Shown here one piece after another: positions 1-13,436 of a DNA stretch of 64,000 bases. How positions within the stretch are numbered: position 1 is the stretch's first letter; the number at the start of each line of letters is the position of its first letter. Source of the stretch: Hemibagrus wyckioides (taxonomy: Eukaryota > Chordata > Actinopteri > Siluriformes > Bagridae); contig NC_080727.1 in the NCBI RefSeq assembly GCF_019097595.1, positions 9,198,001 through 9,262,000 of the forward strand, in the 5' to 3' direction. The translations under genes were made by a program, and so were the position numbers. The notes under the pieces were generated by a model. It had not been told where the DNA came from. It searched no databases and saw only the letters and a list, made by a program, of their open reading frames with translations.

Positions 1-205
1 TCACCAAACCTCCTTCTGACATCACATATGTATATGCTGTCCTAGAGGAGCTGGACTGCTTGTGCAACCTAATTGGGTACTGCAACCTTAAGTTGTTTTT
101 TTTTAAACTAACCAAACAATGAATTAAAAGAGGTTTCCTTTTGCTTAGGATCATTAACAGTAATTTATTAATCAGCTGTAAGGGTCCTCACAAGGTTTTT
201 TGTGT

Positions 206-216
206 TTGTGTGTGCA

Positions 217-253
<37 letters not shown>

Positions 254-275
254 CTGTGTGTGTGTTTGTGCATGC
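206..275. repeat. TG/CA microsatellite just inside the intron after thbs4 exon 13
   Basis: An interrupted TG tract on the plus strand. On the coding strand it is a CA tract starting about 10 bases past the exon 13 donor (GT at 284-285). Positions 1-205 otherwise show no thbs4 exon; the next exon must lie off the window. Confidence 0.9.
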
Positions 276-285
276 AGTTGCTCAC

Positions 286-3200
286 CATCTCCATCCATGT
301 CATCGTCACATGCATCCCCACGGCCGTCTGAATCAGTGTCCCGTTGGTCTGGATTCTCAATTGTAAGGCAGTTATCGCATGCATCACCATGGCTATCCTT
401 GTCACTGTTTATCTGATTCACATTTGGCTTCAACCAGCAATTGTCCTAGAGTGCACGTGAACACACACACACACACACACACACATATGTTGTCATAACT
501 CACAGAGGGTCAGACATCTTTATGAGCCAAAGAACTAAAAGTTATAAACTTAAGAACAAGCTGTACTACCACCTGTTGATATTCTCAGATGGTCTCTTGG
601 TTCAAAATTCTTGCTGAAATCAACATAGGATTCATGCTCATCTACAATAAAACAAATGTTTATATATGTGTGTGTGTACCTGCTCGTTCAGTATTCCATC
701 TCCATCTGCATCTGGGTCACAGGCATCACCTTGTCCATCTGAATCAGCATCTTCCTGTCCTGAATTTGGCACCATAATACAGTTGTCCTGAAACACACAG
801 ACACACACACAGACACACAAACACACACACACACAGTTAACACATTGACATTATCACAAGTCTACCATGGTTATGTAATATCATAGGCATTTTTTTTTTT
901 TTTTTACCTTTTTGCAGGTGGGATCCCGGCAGCGAAGCTTCTCATCTGGGTATCCGTCAATGTCAGTATCCTTTCCACATAGATAACCGTTTCCTGCCCA
1001 GCCGATACCACACTGGAACACACACACACACACACACACACAAATATGAAAAAAACAAATAGATTTACAACCAGATTCAAGTCATGATATAGTATGAATG
1101 AAGAAGGTTGTGTGATCTGACAGATGATGATGTAGTCTATTTCATCACTACCACTTTGTGTCTGTGTGTACCATAGTATGTATGTGTTAGTTATTTAGTT
1201 ACCTGGCAGGTGATAGTGCCATCTCGTTCCTCAATACATTGCGCATTTGGATCACAGGGATTCTGCAGCCGATTCCCACAACTCTTCTCTGGTTTACAGC
1301 CTCTCACTTGGTCACCGGTGAATCCTGTTTTACAGCCACCACAGCGATATGAGCCCTACACACATAAACACATAAACAAACAACTTGGGTTGTATTATAC
1401 ATGTGAAAATGTGTATAGCCACATCTCATATATTACACTAACAAAAACAAAAGGTTTTGGCCTAAGTTCAATGTACTAATAAAAAGTGCGTGTGATGAAA
1501 GAACTCGAGTCCAAAAAGTTACAACAGGGAAGAAGAGCAGATGTTACCATAGAGTTCAGGCAGATCGAGTTGGCTGTGCAGCCTCCATTATTTGGCCCGC
1601 TGCATTCATCAATGTCATCACACACCTGTGGTTAAAATATGGGTTGCATGAAGCAATAAATACAGTCATATCAAATATACAAACACATTTACAACACAAA
1701 CATGTGATTGCACAAACACATACGACATAGTTATAAAAGCAATATCTTTATTTGTAGACTGCTCTATTACTGAATCTGTATTTGGATTTACATACCATTC
1801 AAAGTGGAAGTACAGCATTTCAACCTTTTAATTTAGCGTGTCAGTGTCAAATCTTGATATATACAGTATAACTCACACAAAAGTAGAGACGTGCTCCCAA
1901 CCATGACGTGAACAGCCATTTTAATTCGATTCAGTTGTATTCCACATGCTGAACTCAGGGTTGAGATATTCCCAACTTTCAGAGCAAGAATTCAGTGAGA
2001 GTGTTTTTCTTGTCAATTTCAAGATACAAGTTACAAGATACAAGTCATTTGGCAGACAACCTTGTCCAGCAGTGATGGTTTGGGTGACTTACAGAAGTGG
2101 TTTGTCTCAGTCAATGAAGGTCACAGACAAAGAATACCATCAGATTAAAAAGCACAATCTGATGCACAGGAAAAGCACAACTAACGTCACAATTTTTAAA
2201 AAATGTGCAAGTTTAAATACTAGGAAGAGGTAGGACTTTAGATGTCATTAGATGACATCAGACAGCCAGTGACACAGCTGTTAAGACATCTAGGGAAAGA
2301 GTCTTGAGTCTCGATGCATAGTCACTGCTGGACTTGATAACACAACATTAATCCTGAAATAGGTTTAAAATCGAGCTTTTTTATATTTTTCTAATGAATT
2401 ACTCAAATTTCTAAAATATAAACAAACCGCCATGATCCTTATCATATAAGGGCTGCTGCATGTTAATAACCATGGTCTTTTTTATTTGTGCTTTGTGTCT
2501 GAAAGCTTGCTTTGCTCCCACAAGAAAGTAAAAAATGTGGAACTTTTTATCCCACAGATACTAGTCCCAATGCACAGCTTTAGTCTCAACTAAAGCCCTC
2601 TGAGCATTTGTGGCACGCTTCTTGAAAACAAATAGTGCACCTCCTACTTATATTTGTAATTGTATCCATTTAAAACACATTACCTGTTCAATCCTAATAA
2701 CATATTCATGTATGGTTACATCTCTAATATACCCACACTAACCTGTTTGTGTGTCTGTGCAAAAGCTGCACCCACACCTTCCACTGGTTGGCCGGTGTAT
2801 CCCCTAGGACATGCCTCACAACGGAACCCTGGAGCGGTGTTTACACATTTCACACCCGGGAAACAGGGGTTAAACTGACACTGTAAAACACGCACACACA
2901 CACACACACAAGGGTTCAAATACAGAGATTGTTCATAAGGAAATACTAACTGGGAGAACAAATGAGAACTGATATTTCTAAGATGATAAATATTGGATGA
3001 TTTTTATAAAATGAGTTTATAGCCCTAGAGTGTTCTGTGACCTATTAACTTGGTTAATATTGTGAAAATCGGTCATGGATAATTGTCATGTCCATATTTG
3101 GTGGAACAATTTGTCATATTTTAGTAATTACTGAAGTGTTACCTCATCAACATCATCACAGCTGTAGCCGTCTCCGGTGTATCCGTCAGGACAAGGGCCA

Positions 3201-6200
3201 CACTCTACCCCATCCACCGTCTCGATACACATGTCAGGACGGAAACACACACCAGGAGCACACTGCTGTTTCACTGTTGTACCAGCCAGATCTGCAAGAC
3301 AAGCACCCAGATGTGCACATTTATTGAGGATAATCCCTCGTTAATAAATAGGTATGACTTTGCAATATCATGACTGAAGGTATTCATTGGTTTTTTTTCT
3401 TGTTTTTATGAATAAGCATCCAAATATCAGGTCTGTTAGAGTAAGAAAAACACTGTGCAGTACTGGTCTCTGAGAAAATCTTGCTGTCCGTGCTCTGAGC
3501 TGTTTTGACTTGTGCTTAGACCATTTGGTTACCATATGTGGAGACAACTGTTAAGGTCGGCTGATTGTATCTCTAAACATACCTAACCTTTTGGTTAGAA
3601 AAGTGTCTTACCACATGCTTGACACTCAGAGATTGTGTTTCTGAGGAAGGCAGTCTCTTTCACCTGTAAATACAAATAAATAAGGGTCAAAGAGGATCAA
3701 AGAGAATCAAATGTGGTGCACATTAATAGAATATAATGGAAAGATATTGATTCAAACCCATTACCTGTTGAACAAGCACATCCTTCAGCTCATTTATAAC
3801 TTTGGTGAGTTCCAGCATCTGGTTGGTCAGCTGTTTAGTATTGAGCCCTGGAAAAAAAACTGATTTATCAGGATCCACTTCTCAAGCAAATTTCAAGTAT
3901 AAAGTTCATCTTTGGCGGTAAAGAGAGAGATCTCTCTCATTATTATATTTTATTTGTCTCTACCTAGTGTCTGTACAGAGTCACTCTGGTGGGTGTGGCA
4001 GCCCTGCAGTGATGCAACATTCTCTACCGAATCACCATAAGCCAGTTTCAGCTCCTCCAGCTCCTCCTGCCAAATATTGATTTCAGCATGCTTGTAAAGA
4101 ATGCATAGGCAGTTGATATAGATATGTGATATACTTCTGTGAGAGATATACGTTCCACATATCTTTTTATTAGGAACACATGTAAATCTGTACATTCATA
4201 CAGTTGTCTAATCATCATGTGGGAGTAGCATAATGCAAAAAATCATCAGTTAATGTTCATATCAAACTTCAGAACAAATATAAAGTGTGACTTATGATCG
4301 TGGCATGGATGTTTGTCCCAGAGTGGGCGGTTTTGAATATTTCATAAAATGCTGATCTCCTGGAAATTGCACAGACAATCTTTATAGTTCACACAGAGTG
4401 GCTCAACAAAAAAAAAACATCGAGTGAGTGACAATTCTGTGGGTGGAAACACCTTGTTCATAACAGAGGTCAGAGGAAAAGGGCTAGATGACCAAGGTCA
4501 AGTTGCCAAGAAGGATATATTTACTCATTACAACCATGGTGAGCAAAAAAGCATCTCTGCATGCATTAAATATCCACCCTTGAGGTGAATAGTCTACAAC
4601 AGCAGAAGACCACATTGGGTTCCACTCCTGTTAGCCAAGAACACACATCTGAGGTGATCCTGGGCACATACTCACTCAAGTACAAAAAGTTTCCAGAAAA
4701 AGAGGATGTTTCAGATTAAAAAGCTTATAAACCTGCAAGTACTCCCTTAGGAGCACTTTTCTTGCACAACTGCGGAAGTGTCTAAACTGTCCTCTTTCTC
4801 TAGAAACTTTGCTTATTTTCCTTTCCATTTCTAATAGTAATTTGTTGAGTACAAGGCAGTTAATCCCTGGATGGTTTAAAAATATGTTTAAGCATGTGGA
4901 ACAGAGTGTACTGTATGTGTGTGCACACCTATTTGTGTATTCCTTTGTTAATGTCTAGTTGTTTTTGTGCATACCTGTCCCTTTTTCTGCATGGTTTTCA
5001 GCTCCACACCTTGGTTGTTACTGAGCCCATTAAACACTGCTGGTAAATCTCTCAGTGTCTCCACCAATCGGCAGTCCAGATGCAATTCCACTCCTGGCAC
5101 CGGCAAAGTTGCCTGGCCAGGTGGGAAAGAAGCCGGGTTGTATGGAACCTCCAGGCCCTTCAGGTGAAAAAGGAGGTGGTGCTTCTCTCCGTCCGCCAGC
5201 TTGAGGTTGTTAAAGGTGACGGTGGCCACCCTGCCATCAATGCGTAGATAACGTAGTGTAGCTAGCCATAAGAGGAGAAAGTGATTAACAATTGATTAAA
5301 ATACATAGATGGTAGAAGAAGGATGAAGAAAAAAGAGAAATCAGTTCTTCAGCTATTCCAGTGAGTTGCAGCAATGCAAACTGGATTCTAAATGTTTGTT
5401 CAAATTGTATACAGACCATTAATACATGCTCACCTTTGTTCAGTTTGCCCAAAACGGTGAATTCAAAGTATTTGCTGTTGTCTCGTGGATTATAGAGCCC
5501 AAAAACTGTGGTTCCAGTTCGGGGTTGCAGGCGGAATGTTGCAAGCAGGAAGAGCTCTGTGACCCCCTGTTCTGCTAAACCTCCATGCAGGAGATCTGGC
5601 AGACAGTCTGGTGACGTCAGGAGGTTGTACACTGGAGAGGTAAACAGTGTCAATTTAAATGTAGAAACAGGAAATGGGGACTGTGAAAAAGTAATTTTAG
5701 CCATATGTTGGTAAGCCAGATGCATATGGCTTTAAAGAAAGTGTGTAGCTGCAAATCAGTTCAAACTCAACCTTGACATTGCCTTATAAAGAACCCATGA
5801 TTCTCTCCAGACAGAGAACATGCACCAAATTTGGTGGAAACAGTTCTCTACGAATTACTGGTATGAAAGTGGGACATGAGATTTGACATTGGTGTACATC
5901 ATCAGTTACTGGATTGAGGCCCCTTGGCATAGATCATTCCTTGCCAGTGTGTAAAAGGATTTTAAAAGAAATTTTAAACATAAACTAAGATGTGTTTTTT
6001 GTGCTTCTTAGGTTCACTTATAAACTCCATCTTTAAGCATAAATGTGGTTTGTAATACATAAACCTAAAAAGTGAACTGAAAACTAACTGAAGTAAACCC
6101 ATGAGTAACCTACATTTAAATTTTTATTCACATTGACTCTTATTCAAGTGGACTTTTATTTACTGAAAGTGAATCATTTCAAAAGTTTCCAGAAGTTAGC

Positions 6201-7847
6201 TCTTTTGACCAGTGGTACCAATGATTTCACTGCCTGAAACTGCAAATACAGATGTTGGTTGTTATGGCGGTGGCTACTGGCCATTGGCTGTTGGAGCCTG
6301 AACAGGGCTGTTATTTATGTTTCCGCTTATTATAATAAAGGTGTGTGTTGGGGCAAGTCCAGCAACCGAGTTCAAACCTTTATGTGTTTAGAGAACTGCT
6401 CAGGGAAATCGGCTGTGTTAAACTGACATTTAAGCCTAGACCCAACTTTTTTCCAGTCTTTTGGTTGAAGTGCCATACCTGTGTGCAAGCTTTGGCAAGT
6501 TTCTAAATCGTTTCCTCCGTTCATGCTGGTTTGGGTGCCTGGTCAGGGATTTTTCTGCACACTTCAAAGTTAATATTATCATGTTTGTGTTTGTTGAGTT
6601 GGTTGCCGTGCTGTGGTTGCTGTGCCATTACATTTACGAGCACCTAATCAGTTCTAACTACCGTCTGTCTTTCTGGCCACTGAAGGGCTAAAAAGATTCT
6701 GAGTTCTGAGACCAGGGGCAATAAAATAGAGAGGATAAAGAAGCACACTATAACTGTATCGACTTTCTCTTTCTGTAGAGGAAGATGAATGAGAAGAATG
6801 TGAGGGCAACCCGTTGAACTATTCAGAGCTCAGCACCAGCTGCTGTGACTAGTCATGAATGACTGAAGTTGGAGCACTCGAGATTGTTCGCATGCAGATC
6901 GCTAACATATGTGCTTTGATTATGTGTGTATGTGCATGTGTGTGCAATACATCTCAGATCAAATCCAGATCACTGTTAAGCCCGAGGGATGAAATTAATT
7001 TAACCTCTGATTAGACTTGAACCAGGGCAAAATGACCATTTAAACTTTGAACAAAACAATAATATCATCTCACTTTTGAATGAATAGAACACTAGGCATA
7101 GATTTCATGATCAGGAATAATGCCTGAATTTATGGCAAACTGTGGTAGAATATTTAAGGGAGAGAATTTGTGTCTGTTTCAATATGATGTATCAGTGTCG
7201 GCATTTGTGTTGTTTGGATTTTATACAATAATCTGATCTCCTTGGCCCTGCTAAAATCATCATGAGTTTAACCTGCACACAGCTTAGGTCATATACACAG
7301 TTACCCTGTCTGCCTCTCTCTCCCTCTCTGTCTCTCTCGCTCACTGTCTGTTTCTCTCTTCTTCTTTCAATCTCTCTCTCTCTCTCTTTGAAAGCACACA
7401 CACACACACACACACTAAATTGGCAGTAACCGGAGCTGAAGCACTTTGATGATTATACAATGATTATAAGTTTCATAAACCAACACAGCTTAACAAGTTC
7501 AGACTGCTTGAGGATGGATAAAAATAGAGAACTAACATCATGAAAAAGATTGACAGAAGATCTCTCAAAGACATGAAAGAAAGAACATGAAAGAAACGTC
7601 GAAATAATTAATAGAACAAGTTAATGTATTCACATAAATAAGTTCAAGTTAAAAATGCATATAAAATAAGTTTAAGGTAGTGCGATGTTTTAGAAAATGT
7701 ACATAACTTATTATAATGTACTCTAAGGCTTTGAAGGTAATAATAGGAAGGTTATAAAGTCTACTCACCAGTTGACTCAGCATCCACTGCTGAATTTAAA
7801 CTGAGAATTAGAGATATGGCTACGAGAAGCTGCATCCTCCCTGTCAT
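286..7847 (-). CDS. thbs4: Thrombospondin-4, N-terminal 13 coding exons (3' part off the window)
   Basis: Secreted pentameric matricellular glycoprotein. I read 13 exons with GT-AG sites and matching phases: 7769-7847, 5434-5631, 4975-5261, 3964-4066, 3765-3847, 3612-3663, 3143-3291, 2743-2880, 1548-1625, 1203-1355, 908-1012, 680-787, 286-445 (1693 nt, 564 codons plus one base). Domain order: signal peptide (about 1-23, ends SAVDA), TSPN domain (to about 188), coiled coil with Cys264 and Cys267 of ECQAC (pentamer disulphides), EGF-like domains (268-440, including calcium-binding DDIDEC), then type 3 repeats from about 441 with DxDxDG motifs. No type 1 or procollagen domain, so subgroup B (THBS3/4/COMP). 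[20 protein letters not shown] and [15 protein letters not shown] favour THBS4. Human THBS4 is about 960 residues, so roughly 400, including the C-terminal lectin-like domain, should lie left of position 1. Start: ATG at 7847 (Met5 is an alternative). Whether this is a thbs4a or thbs4b copy cannot be told. Confidence 0.93.
788..836. repeat. CA microsatellite forming the UG tract before thbs4 exon 12
   Basis: On the coding strand this is an interrupted TG repeat that runs directly into the TTTCAG acceptor of exon 12. Similar tracts precede exon 13 (about 460-485), exon 11 (1016-1043) and exon 8 (2888-2911). Confidence 0.9.
4067..4974. other. thbs4 intron 3
   Basis: Intron of 908 bp between the TSPN exon and the first coiled-coil exon. 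Part of it (about 4260-4720) looks like a decayed interspersed element, but I could not place it in a family. The other thbs4 introns (for example 1626-2742) show only microsatellites and unremarkable AT-rich sequence. Confidence 0.5.
5632..7768. other. thbs4 intron 1
   Basis: Intron of 2.1 kb between the signal-peptide exon and the first TSPN exon. It holds a CT-rich then CA microsatellite at about 7313-7415. No further exon, RNA gene or recognisable mobile element was seen. Confidence 0.7.
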
Positions 7848-7940
7848 CTTTCACACACGCACACACACACACACACACGCACACACACTCTGTGTGTGTG
7901 TTGTCTACCCTGTGAAGTGTCTCTAAGTTAGATTAGTTTG

Positions 7941-7948
7941 TTTATATA
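7941..7948 (-). promoter_or_regulatory. Candidate TATA box of thbs4
   Basis: The minus strand reads TATATAAA here, 94 bases upstream of the first thbs4 ATG. Transcription would then start near 7910-7920 and give a short 5' UTR that includes the CA repeat at 7855-7889. This rests on motif and position only. Confidence 0.45.
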
Positions 7949-8692
7949 TGGGACTTAAAATATCCAGTCTGTGTAGTGATTGTTTCCTCTGCTTGTTCTG
8001 CTTCCCTTCTCTCGATGTGTCTCTAAGGGAGAAAAGAGTGGGTTATGTGCTCCTGTGTGTATTTAATGGTGTGTGTGTGTGTAAAAGAGTGAAGTAACCG
8101 GTTGTCTATCACATTAAAGCAGCTGTGGTGGGCGGAGTTATGAGTTTAACAGGCGGCCCCATGCTGTGGGGGCGGAGCCAGGGTTGGCTGCCTTGAGTCA
8201 TGTCTGCAATTGTTTTGGCACAGTTTATACGCTTTCATTTGGTTCCCATCATGCTCTCCTTTCTTCATTTCACCTTTCATCTCCTGCTCATGTTTATACA
8301 TATTTTCATTGCTTTGTCATTGGCAGGTGCTAAAATGGATGTGATGATGGATCATTTGGGAGCTTGGGAAAATACTGCTGGATTGAGCTGGGATGTTCCA
8401 TGAATCTTAGGAACGGCAATGTTCTATGCGATTCGTAGAAAACACTGCACAAATCTTGTTCTTGTACTATAATTTACACCACTGATCTCACAATTTAATA
8501 AGAGGGAGATTAAATTGGTGCATAATGTTTGTAATGAAACATATTACATCAAAAAATAATCCTGGTTGATGTTAAACTCATTTGTAATATATGCCTATTT
8601 GCTAAATGTTGAGGTAGACAGTTTTTCAGATTTGTAAAGTAAGCTCTACAAGAACTGTGCTTATGCAACAGTTCCAGCAACTTACTGAACTA

Positions 8693-8896
8693 AGTGGTAG
8701 CTTAGTGGTAAAGGCATTGGACTACTGGTCAGAAGCTGTGAGTTGTGAATCCCAGGTCCACCGAGCTGCCACTGCTGGGCCCATGAGCAAGGCCCTTAAC
8801 CCTCAATTGCTCAGTTTTAATTAAAAAAAAAAAAAAAGATAAATTGTAAGCTGCTCTATTTACCTCTGGATAAAGGTGTCTGCCAAATGTAGACGT
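8693..8896 (+). mobile_element. tRNA-derived SINE
   Basis: The head resembles a tRNA promoter: an A-box-like GGTAGCTTAGTGGTAAAGGC, then a B-box-like segment near 8735-8752. The body has the common fish SINE phrases AAGGCCCTTAACCCTCAATTG and TCTGGATAAAGG. An A-rich run splits it at 8823-8838. Orientation is plus. No target duplication was established. Confidence 0.75.
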
Positions 8897-9733
8897 ACTG
8901 CTATTGTAGTAATATGTATTATTAAGTTATAGTAAAAAGAGTCTTCAAGTAGCTCACTCAAGTAAAAGTAAAGAAGTCATCTGGTGAAAAGATATGTTCA
9001 TTATCTTTAAAATATCTATACCTCTATATCTGAGGAATGCTTAGTAATAGTTGTGTTAACTAATCAGCTATGCTGAAGTGATCAACACCTCAAGTATTAA
9101 CAGTATACTGTGTACAGAAATGTGCCGTTACCAATATTAACAAAATACAGTTGGGGTTTCAGAAGTTTGTTACATCTAGCTATCTAGCTCATATTCATTC
9201 ATACGTGTTTCGGATTTAGCCCCTTACACATTATCCTGAGTGCTACCTCTTTGAAGCACATAGATACTGTATATTTAAAACAAGGCAAATGCTTACAAGT
9301 ATCAAAGTGACATCTTTGTTAAATACAGAGCTTTTATACTATTAGGCATCAAGTGATCAGGCTAGCTAATGACCTATCTGTCCATGTTTCAGCAGGTTGG
9401 ACATTGAGCTGTGAAATACCTCCACAGGCTTTAAACTGAAGATCAAACTGAAGATCTGATAAAATGGGTTCATCTGTCTCCACTGTCTCAGCTTTTATAG
9501 CTTTCAAATAAATTCGTTTTTTGGTTCTTTCCTTAATTCAGGAAATGTGACAAAAATATTTGAGGGTAGTAATATTTAAATAAGTAGTGGATATTTATAT
9601 ATCCTGTGTCCATATTTGAACCACACACAGACAGAGATTATTCTGACCAGTCATTACATTTCATTGCAGTGGTTAATGACATAATCCCTAGCAGCAGCGT
9701 ATTCTGATCTGGTTGAGATCAGAGAAAGAAAGA

Positions 9734-9976
9734 AAGGGGGGGGGGAGTGGGAGAGAGAGAGAGAGAGAGAGAGAGGGGGAGGGAAATTATAGTCTTTATT
9801 AGACTGTGCTATGTCATTAAGCTCCAGGGCATTGTGGGTATGTCTGAACCCAGGTGGGCTACATGGAATGTTCTGAGTCTGTGTGTGTGTGTGTGTGTGT
9901 GTGTTACAAGTAGCAGAACAGGGTTTAAGATCTGCCTCTTGATGTCTGGCTCTGTTGGAATTGTCAGTAGATCAGT

Positions 9977-10015
<39 letters not shown>

Positions 10016-10114
10016 GACACACATATGTTAAAGTCATTAGTAGGGTAGTCTTGCAGCGAACCAACAGCATCCTATTACACTATTATACTGTGGGAACAAA
10101 AGGATACTCTCTCT

Positions 10115-10166
<52 letters not shown>

Positions 10167-10168
10167 TT
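9734..10168. repeat. Cluster of GA, GT and CA microsatellites
   Basis: Five simple tracts in about 430 bases: GA near 9748-9775, GT near 9881-9904, CA near 9981-10010, then CT, GT and GA blocks at 10109-10168. The open frames across them are low-complexity and I do not regard them as genes. Confidence 0.9.
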
Positions 10169-10489
10169 ATAAACTTATGCATCTGATCTTATTTAAAAGA
10201 CTGTACAAGCAATGTATATGATGCTTGAAAAAGCTGTCTTTATGAGTGTGTTTGTTCAATCCGACCACCATGTGATTTAGTACTTGTTACAGTGGTAGTT
10301 TTAACAGGAAGGTCTAGCTCTTTGATGGGCCCTGTCATGATATCCTCCTCCTAAATCTTTCCATACATCAGTTTCTGCTCCTACTGATCTCTGCTCTTTC
10401 ACATACCTGTTAATCAGTCCCTGCTCTTGAACTTATGGATGGGTGAACAAATCAGTAGTCACGGTGTCTGGGACAAGAAAAATCTGTTA

Positions 10490-10800
10490 TCCATCCATCC
10501 ATTTCCTGTACAGTTTATCCTACACAGGGTTTGGGGGGAATGTGGATTCCATCCCTGGGGACTCAGGGCACAAGGTGGGGGCCAACCTGGCTGATATTTC
10601 AACCCATCAGAGGGCACAATTGCACACACATACACACATATTCACATACACACTCACACGCTACAGACAATATAGAGATGCCAATCAGTGTACAGTACAT
10701 ACCTTTAGACTGGGGGAGGAAACCAGAGAGAGAAAACCCTAAAGCATCGAGAGAATATACAGTATAACCTCCATGCACACATGGTGGAGGCAGGATTCTG
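10490..10800 (-). mobile_element. SINE relic of the 29.6 kb family, reverse orientation
   Basis: Reading the minus strand gives the same landmarks as the better copy at 29618-29955: header, the 'gaggaaacc' block, the 'ggcacaaggtggg' block and a terminal TCCATCCATCCAT. Strongly diverged, with a CA-rich insertion near 10625-10660. Confidence 0.65.
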
Positions 10801-12559
10801 GCCCTGAGCCTAGTCTAAAGGTTCCCAAACATCAGGGGCAAACATCCCCAAACTGACATTATGAATTTCCTGCATCAACCGTCGCATTCTTTAAAATCCA
10901 GATCTAAAATATAGTACTACAGAACTACATTTTATTATGTTAGTAACATATTAAGTTTAACATTCGTGACTAAAATCCAAAGGAATATTCCTTGCACTGA
11001 CATACCAGTCAAGTGGGATGTGTTGTGTTATTTAAGGAAATGAATGTATGCCAGGCTGGTGTGATATAGTAGCATGATACTTGAGGCGTGATTTTGCATT
11101 CGTGAAGCAGAAGCAGCAGTAACATGGAAGGAATTATTATGTTCTCACTCGCTGTCTTACATCCAGATGAGCTAAAAGTGACATCCGCTAAACGGCTCAT
11201 CAGTGCCAAAACATTCATCAGATTTCCGAGTCAAACTGTAAAATATTTGGTTCCATTCACAGCAATTAAACATACTGACAAACTCTGTCTCAGTTTTAAA
11301 TCTGGCAGGTTTAAATCTGGCTGGTGTCATCATGATTACTGTCATGAGCTGCATCTCAAATTGAAAATATTTTCTAGTCTAGAAAATTTTAGAAGTCTGG
11401 TTTGCAAAACCTGACCTTGTATGGTTTTAAAATATGAAAAAGTAACTGTAATAGGAAAACCAGTGAGTGGTAGTCACTAACAATAACAGTCAGACATAGT
11501 ACATAATTCTGTGATTTAAGAAACAATAGTAGTTTGTTTTGAAGACAGAGATGGATTGAAATTTGTCCAATTTTTTTGTTTACTGATGTACATTAGTGCT
11601 GAGTGTCAGGAAAGTAAAAAACACTAAAAACAGCACATATTAATTGGCACATGGTTTGTCTGAATGTGAACCCCATATGGTCGCCACACCTTGTTTGGGA
11701 AACCTTGGTCTAGTCAGTTAGATTTCCAAGCAACCAAAATATGAGACTGGGCGAAAATTATTATTGCTTTTACTTGCCTGGTGGACTATTAAATTAGTTC
11801 ATGATTTCCACACCTGATCAGTCCTTGCCTTTGTGTCACACACTCACACCAAGTCAGTCTCAGCTTCTTCCCAAGTGGGGAAAGCCCACAGACTCACAGT
11901 CTCAATAGGTTGGATATAAGTACTCCTTTATTTTATATTGTGAAATGAAGTCCAGCATGGTTGTTAACTTTGCACAGTGTTCTGTATTTAGTAATGTGTG
12001 GTTAACAGTTGTCTAGGAGGATGATAAGGAAGGTATGCATCAGGACTCTTCTCTGTTCTGGCACCTCGGTAGTGGACTGAACTTCCCCTAGACATCTGAA
12101 CACCTGAGTCTTCAAACAACATCTAAAGAGCCACCTCTTCCTGAAATACGTCAACTAGCACTTACTACTTTCCTGTGTATTTTGGTGTGTTATATTTCCT
12201 CACATCAGAGATATAGACTCACAGAAAACCAGTATTAATGTATTCATTGATAGACACTTCTGCCAGCTGCCGTAAATGGAAATGGAATTGATGCATGCTT
12301 AAGTCAATGTAGTAGATTTTTTTGTGTGGAGGTCACAATTCATAATCAAATATCAAATCAAATATCAGATGCCAGTTTCATAATAGCAGGATGTCCGAAA
12401 TGGTTGCATGAAAGAAGCAAACCAACAAAATGCAGAATCTTCAGAAATTCACCAGGCCTCATGAAGATTATGTGTTGATGTAAGATAAGACCTTTTGCCA
12501 TTTCTGCAGGTTGCTTCACTCACAGTTCAAAATATTAACCATGCATTGATATGTTGATT

Positions 12560-12830
12560 CATAAATTCAATTCAATTTTATTTGTACAGTGCTTTTAACC
12601 GTGGACATTGTCACAAAGCAGCTTAATTTAGGATATAAAATGTACATTTTAAATGTATGCCTAATAAGCAAGCCAGAGGTAATATCGACAAGGATATCAA
12701 TGATGAACCAGAAGAACCAGACCCAAAAGGAAAAGCATCTCAGTGACACCAGACAGTGTGATTATAAAACATTTCTCTTCTATATAGTGTACTATATGGT
12801 AACATAATGCAAATTCATTCTAGTTTTAAC
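12560..12830 (+). repeat. Interspersed repeat, family shared with 31012-31215
   Basis: Opens with TTCAATTCAATTTTATTTGT, then 'gtgcttttaac' and 'ggacattgtcacaaagcagctt'. The same order of words occurs at 31012. I recognise it as a dispersed fish repeat but cannot name the family. Boundaries are approximate. Confidence 0.6.
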
Positions 12831-13436
12831 CTAATGTCTATTTTGTTGAAGAGATCAGCTGTTCAGTGATGGAGTATTGAGTGCAAAACTATTCATCTGC
12901 TGATCGATTGCATTCCGAAGTCTTCATTATGGTTTCTAAGTGGTACTATCCAGAGCAAACCCATGTATTTAGGCTGTTCATGCAGCAAATCATGAAACTA
13001 TGCAGATACCTAACAAGACTGCAATCAGTCCTGGTTTGTTAGAGGGCACTAGCTAGCCTGTTGTAGGGCACTAGATTCTAGCCCCGAGCTTTTTACTTTT
13101 AAATGTCAATAGAATAATGGTTGCCTTGTGGGCAGTGGAATTCTTTCCTGATGAATCTTACAGTGAGTCTTCAGTAGCCACCCTGATTGACGCTACCACT
13201 TTCTGAGGTTGAAGTTGAAAAGCACATTCTGTACAAATGTTTACTTAAAAATGAAAGCCTATAATTACACACTGGTGTACAGAATCAATTATTGCTGACT
13301 CCCTGTGTGTTTTCTTTTCACATGCTAAAAGTAAGGTTTGATACAAACAGATATAGAATACAAATGTAGAAATATGTGTTATATTATAGAATACACTTAC
13401 TCTTTTTAGCCAAAATGTTTGTTAAGTGTTCAGGCA

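Noticed and set aside
141..433. Cys/Val-rich and His/Thr-rich open frames over TG repeats
   Set aside because: They are translations of the microsatellite; the real coding signal is the thbs4 exon at 286-445 on the minus strand.
286..7847. Assignment of the thrombospondin as comp or thbs3
   Set aside because: Same subgroup, but the EGF-4 and first type 3 repeat words fit THBS4 better. The missing C-terminal half would settle it.
10443..10767. Overlapping open frames near 10.5 kb
   Set aside because: They fall within a reversed SINE relic with a CA-rich insertion.
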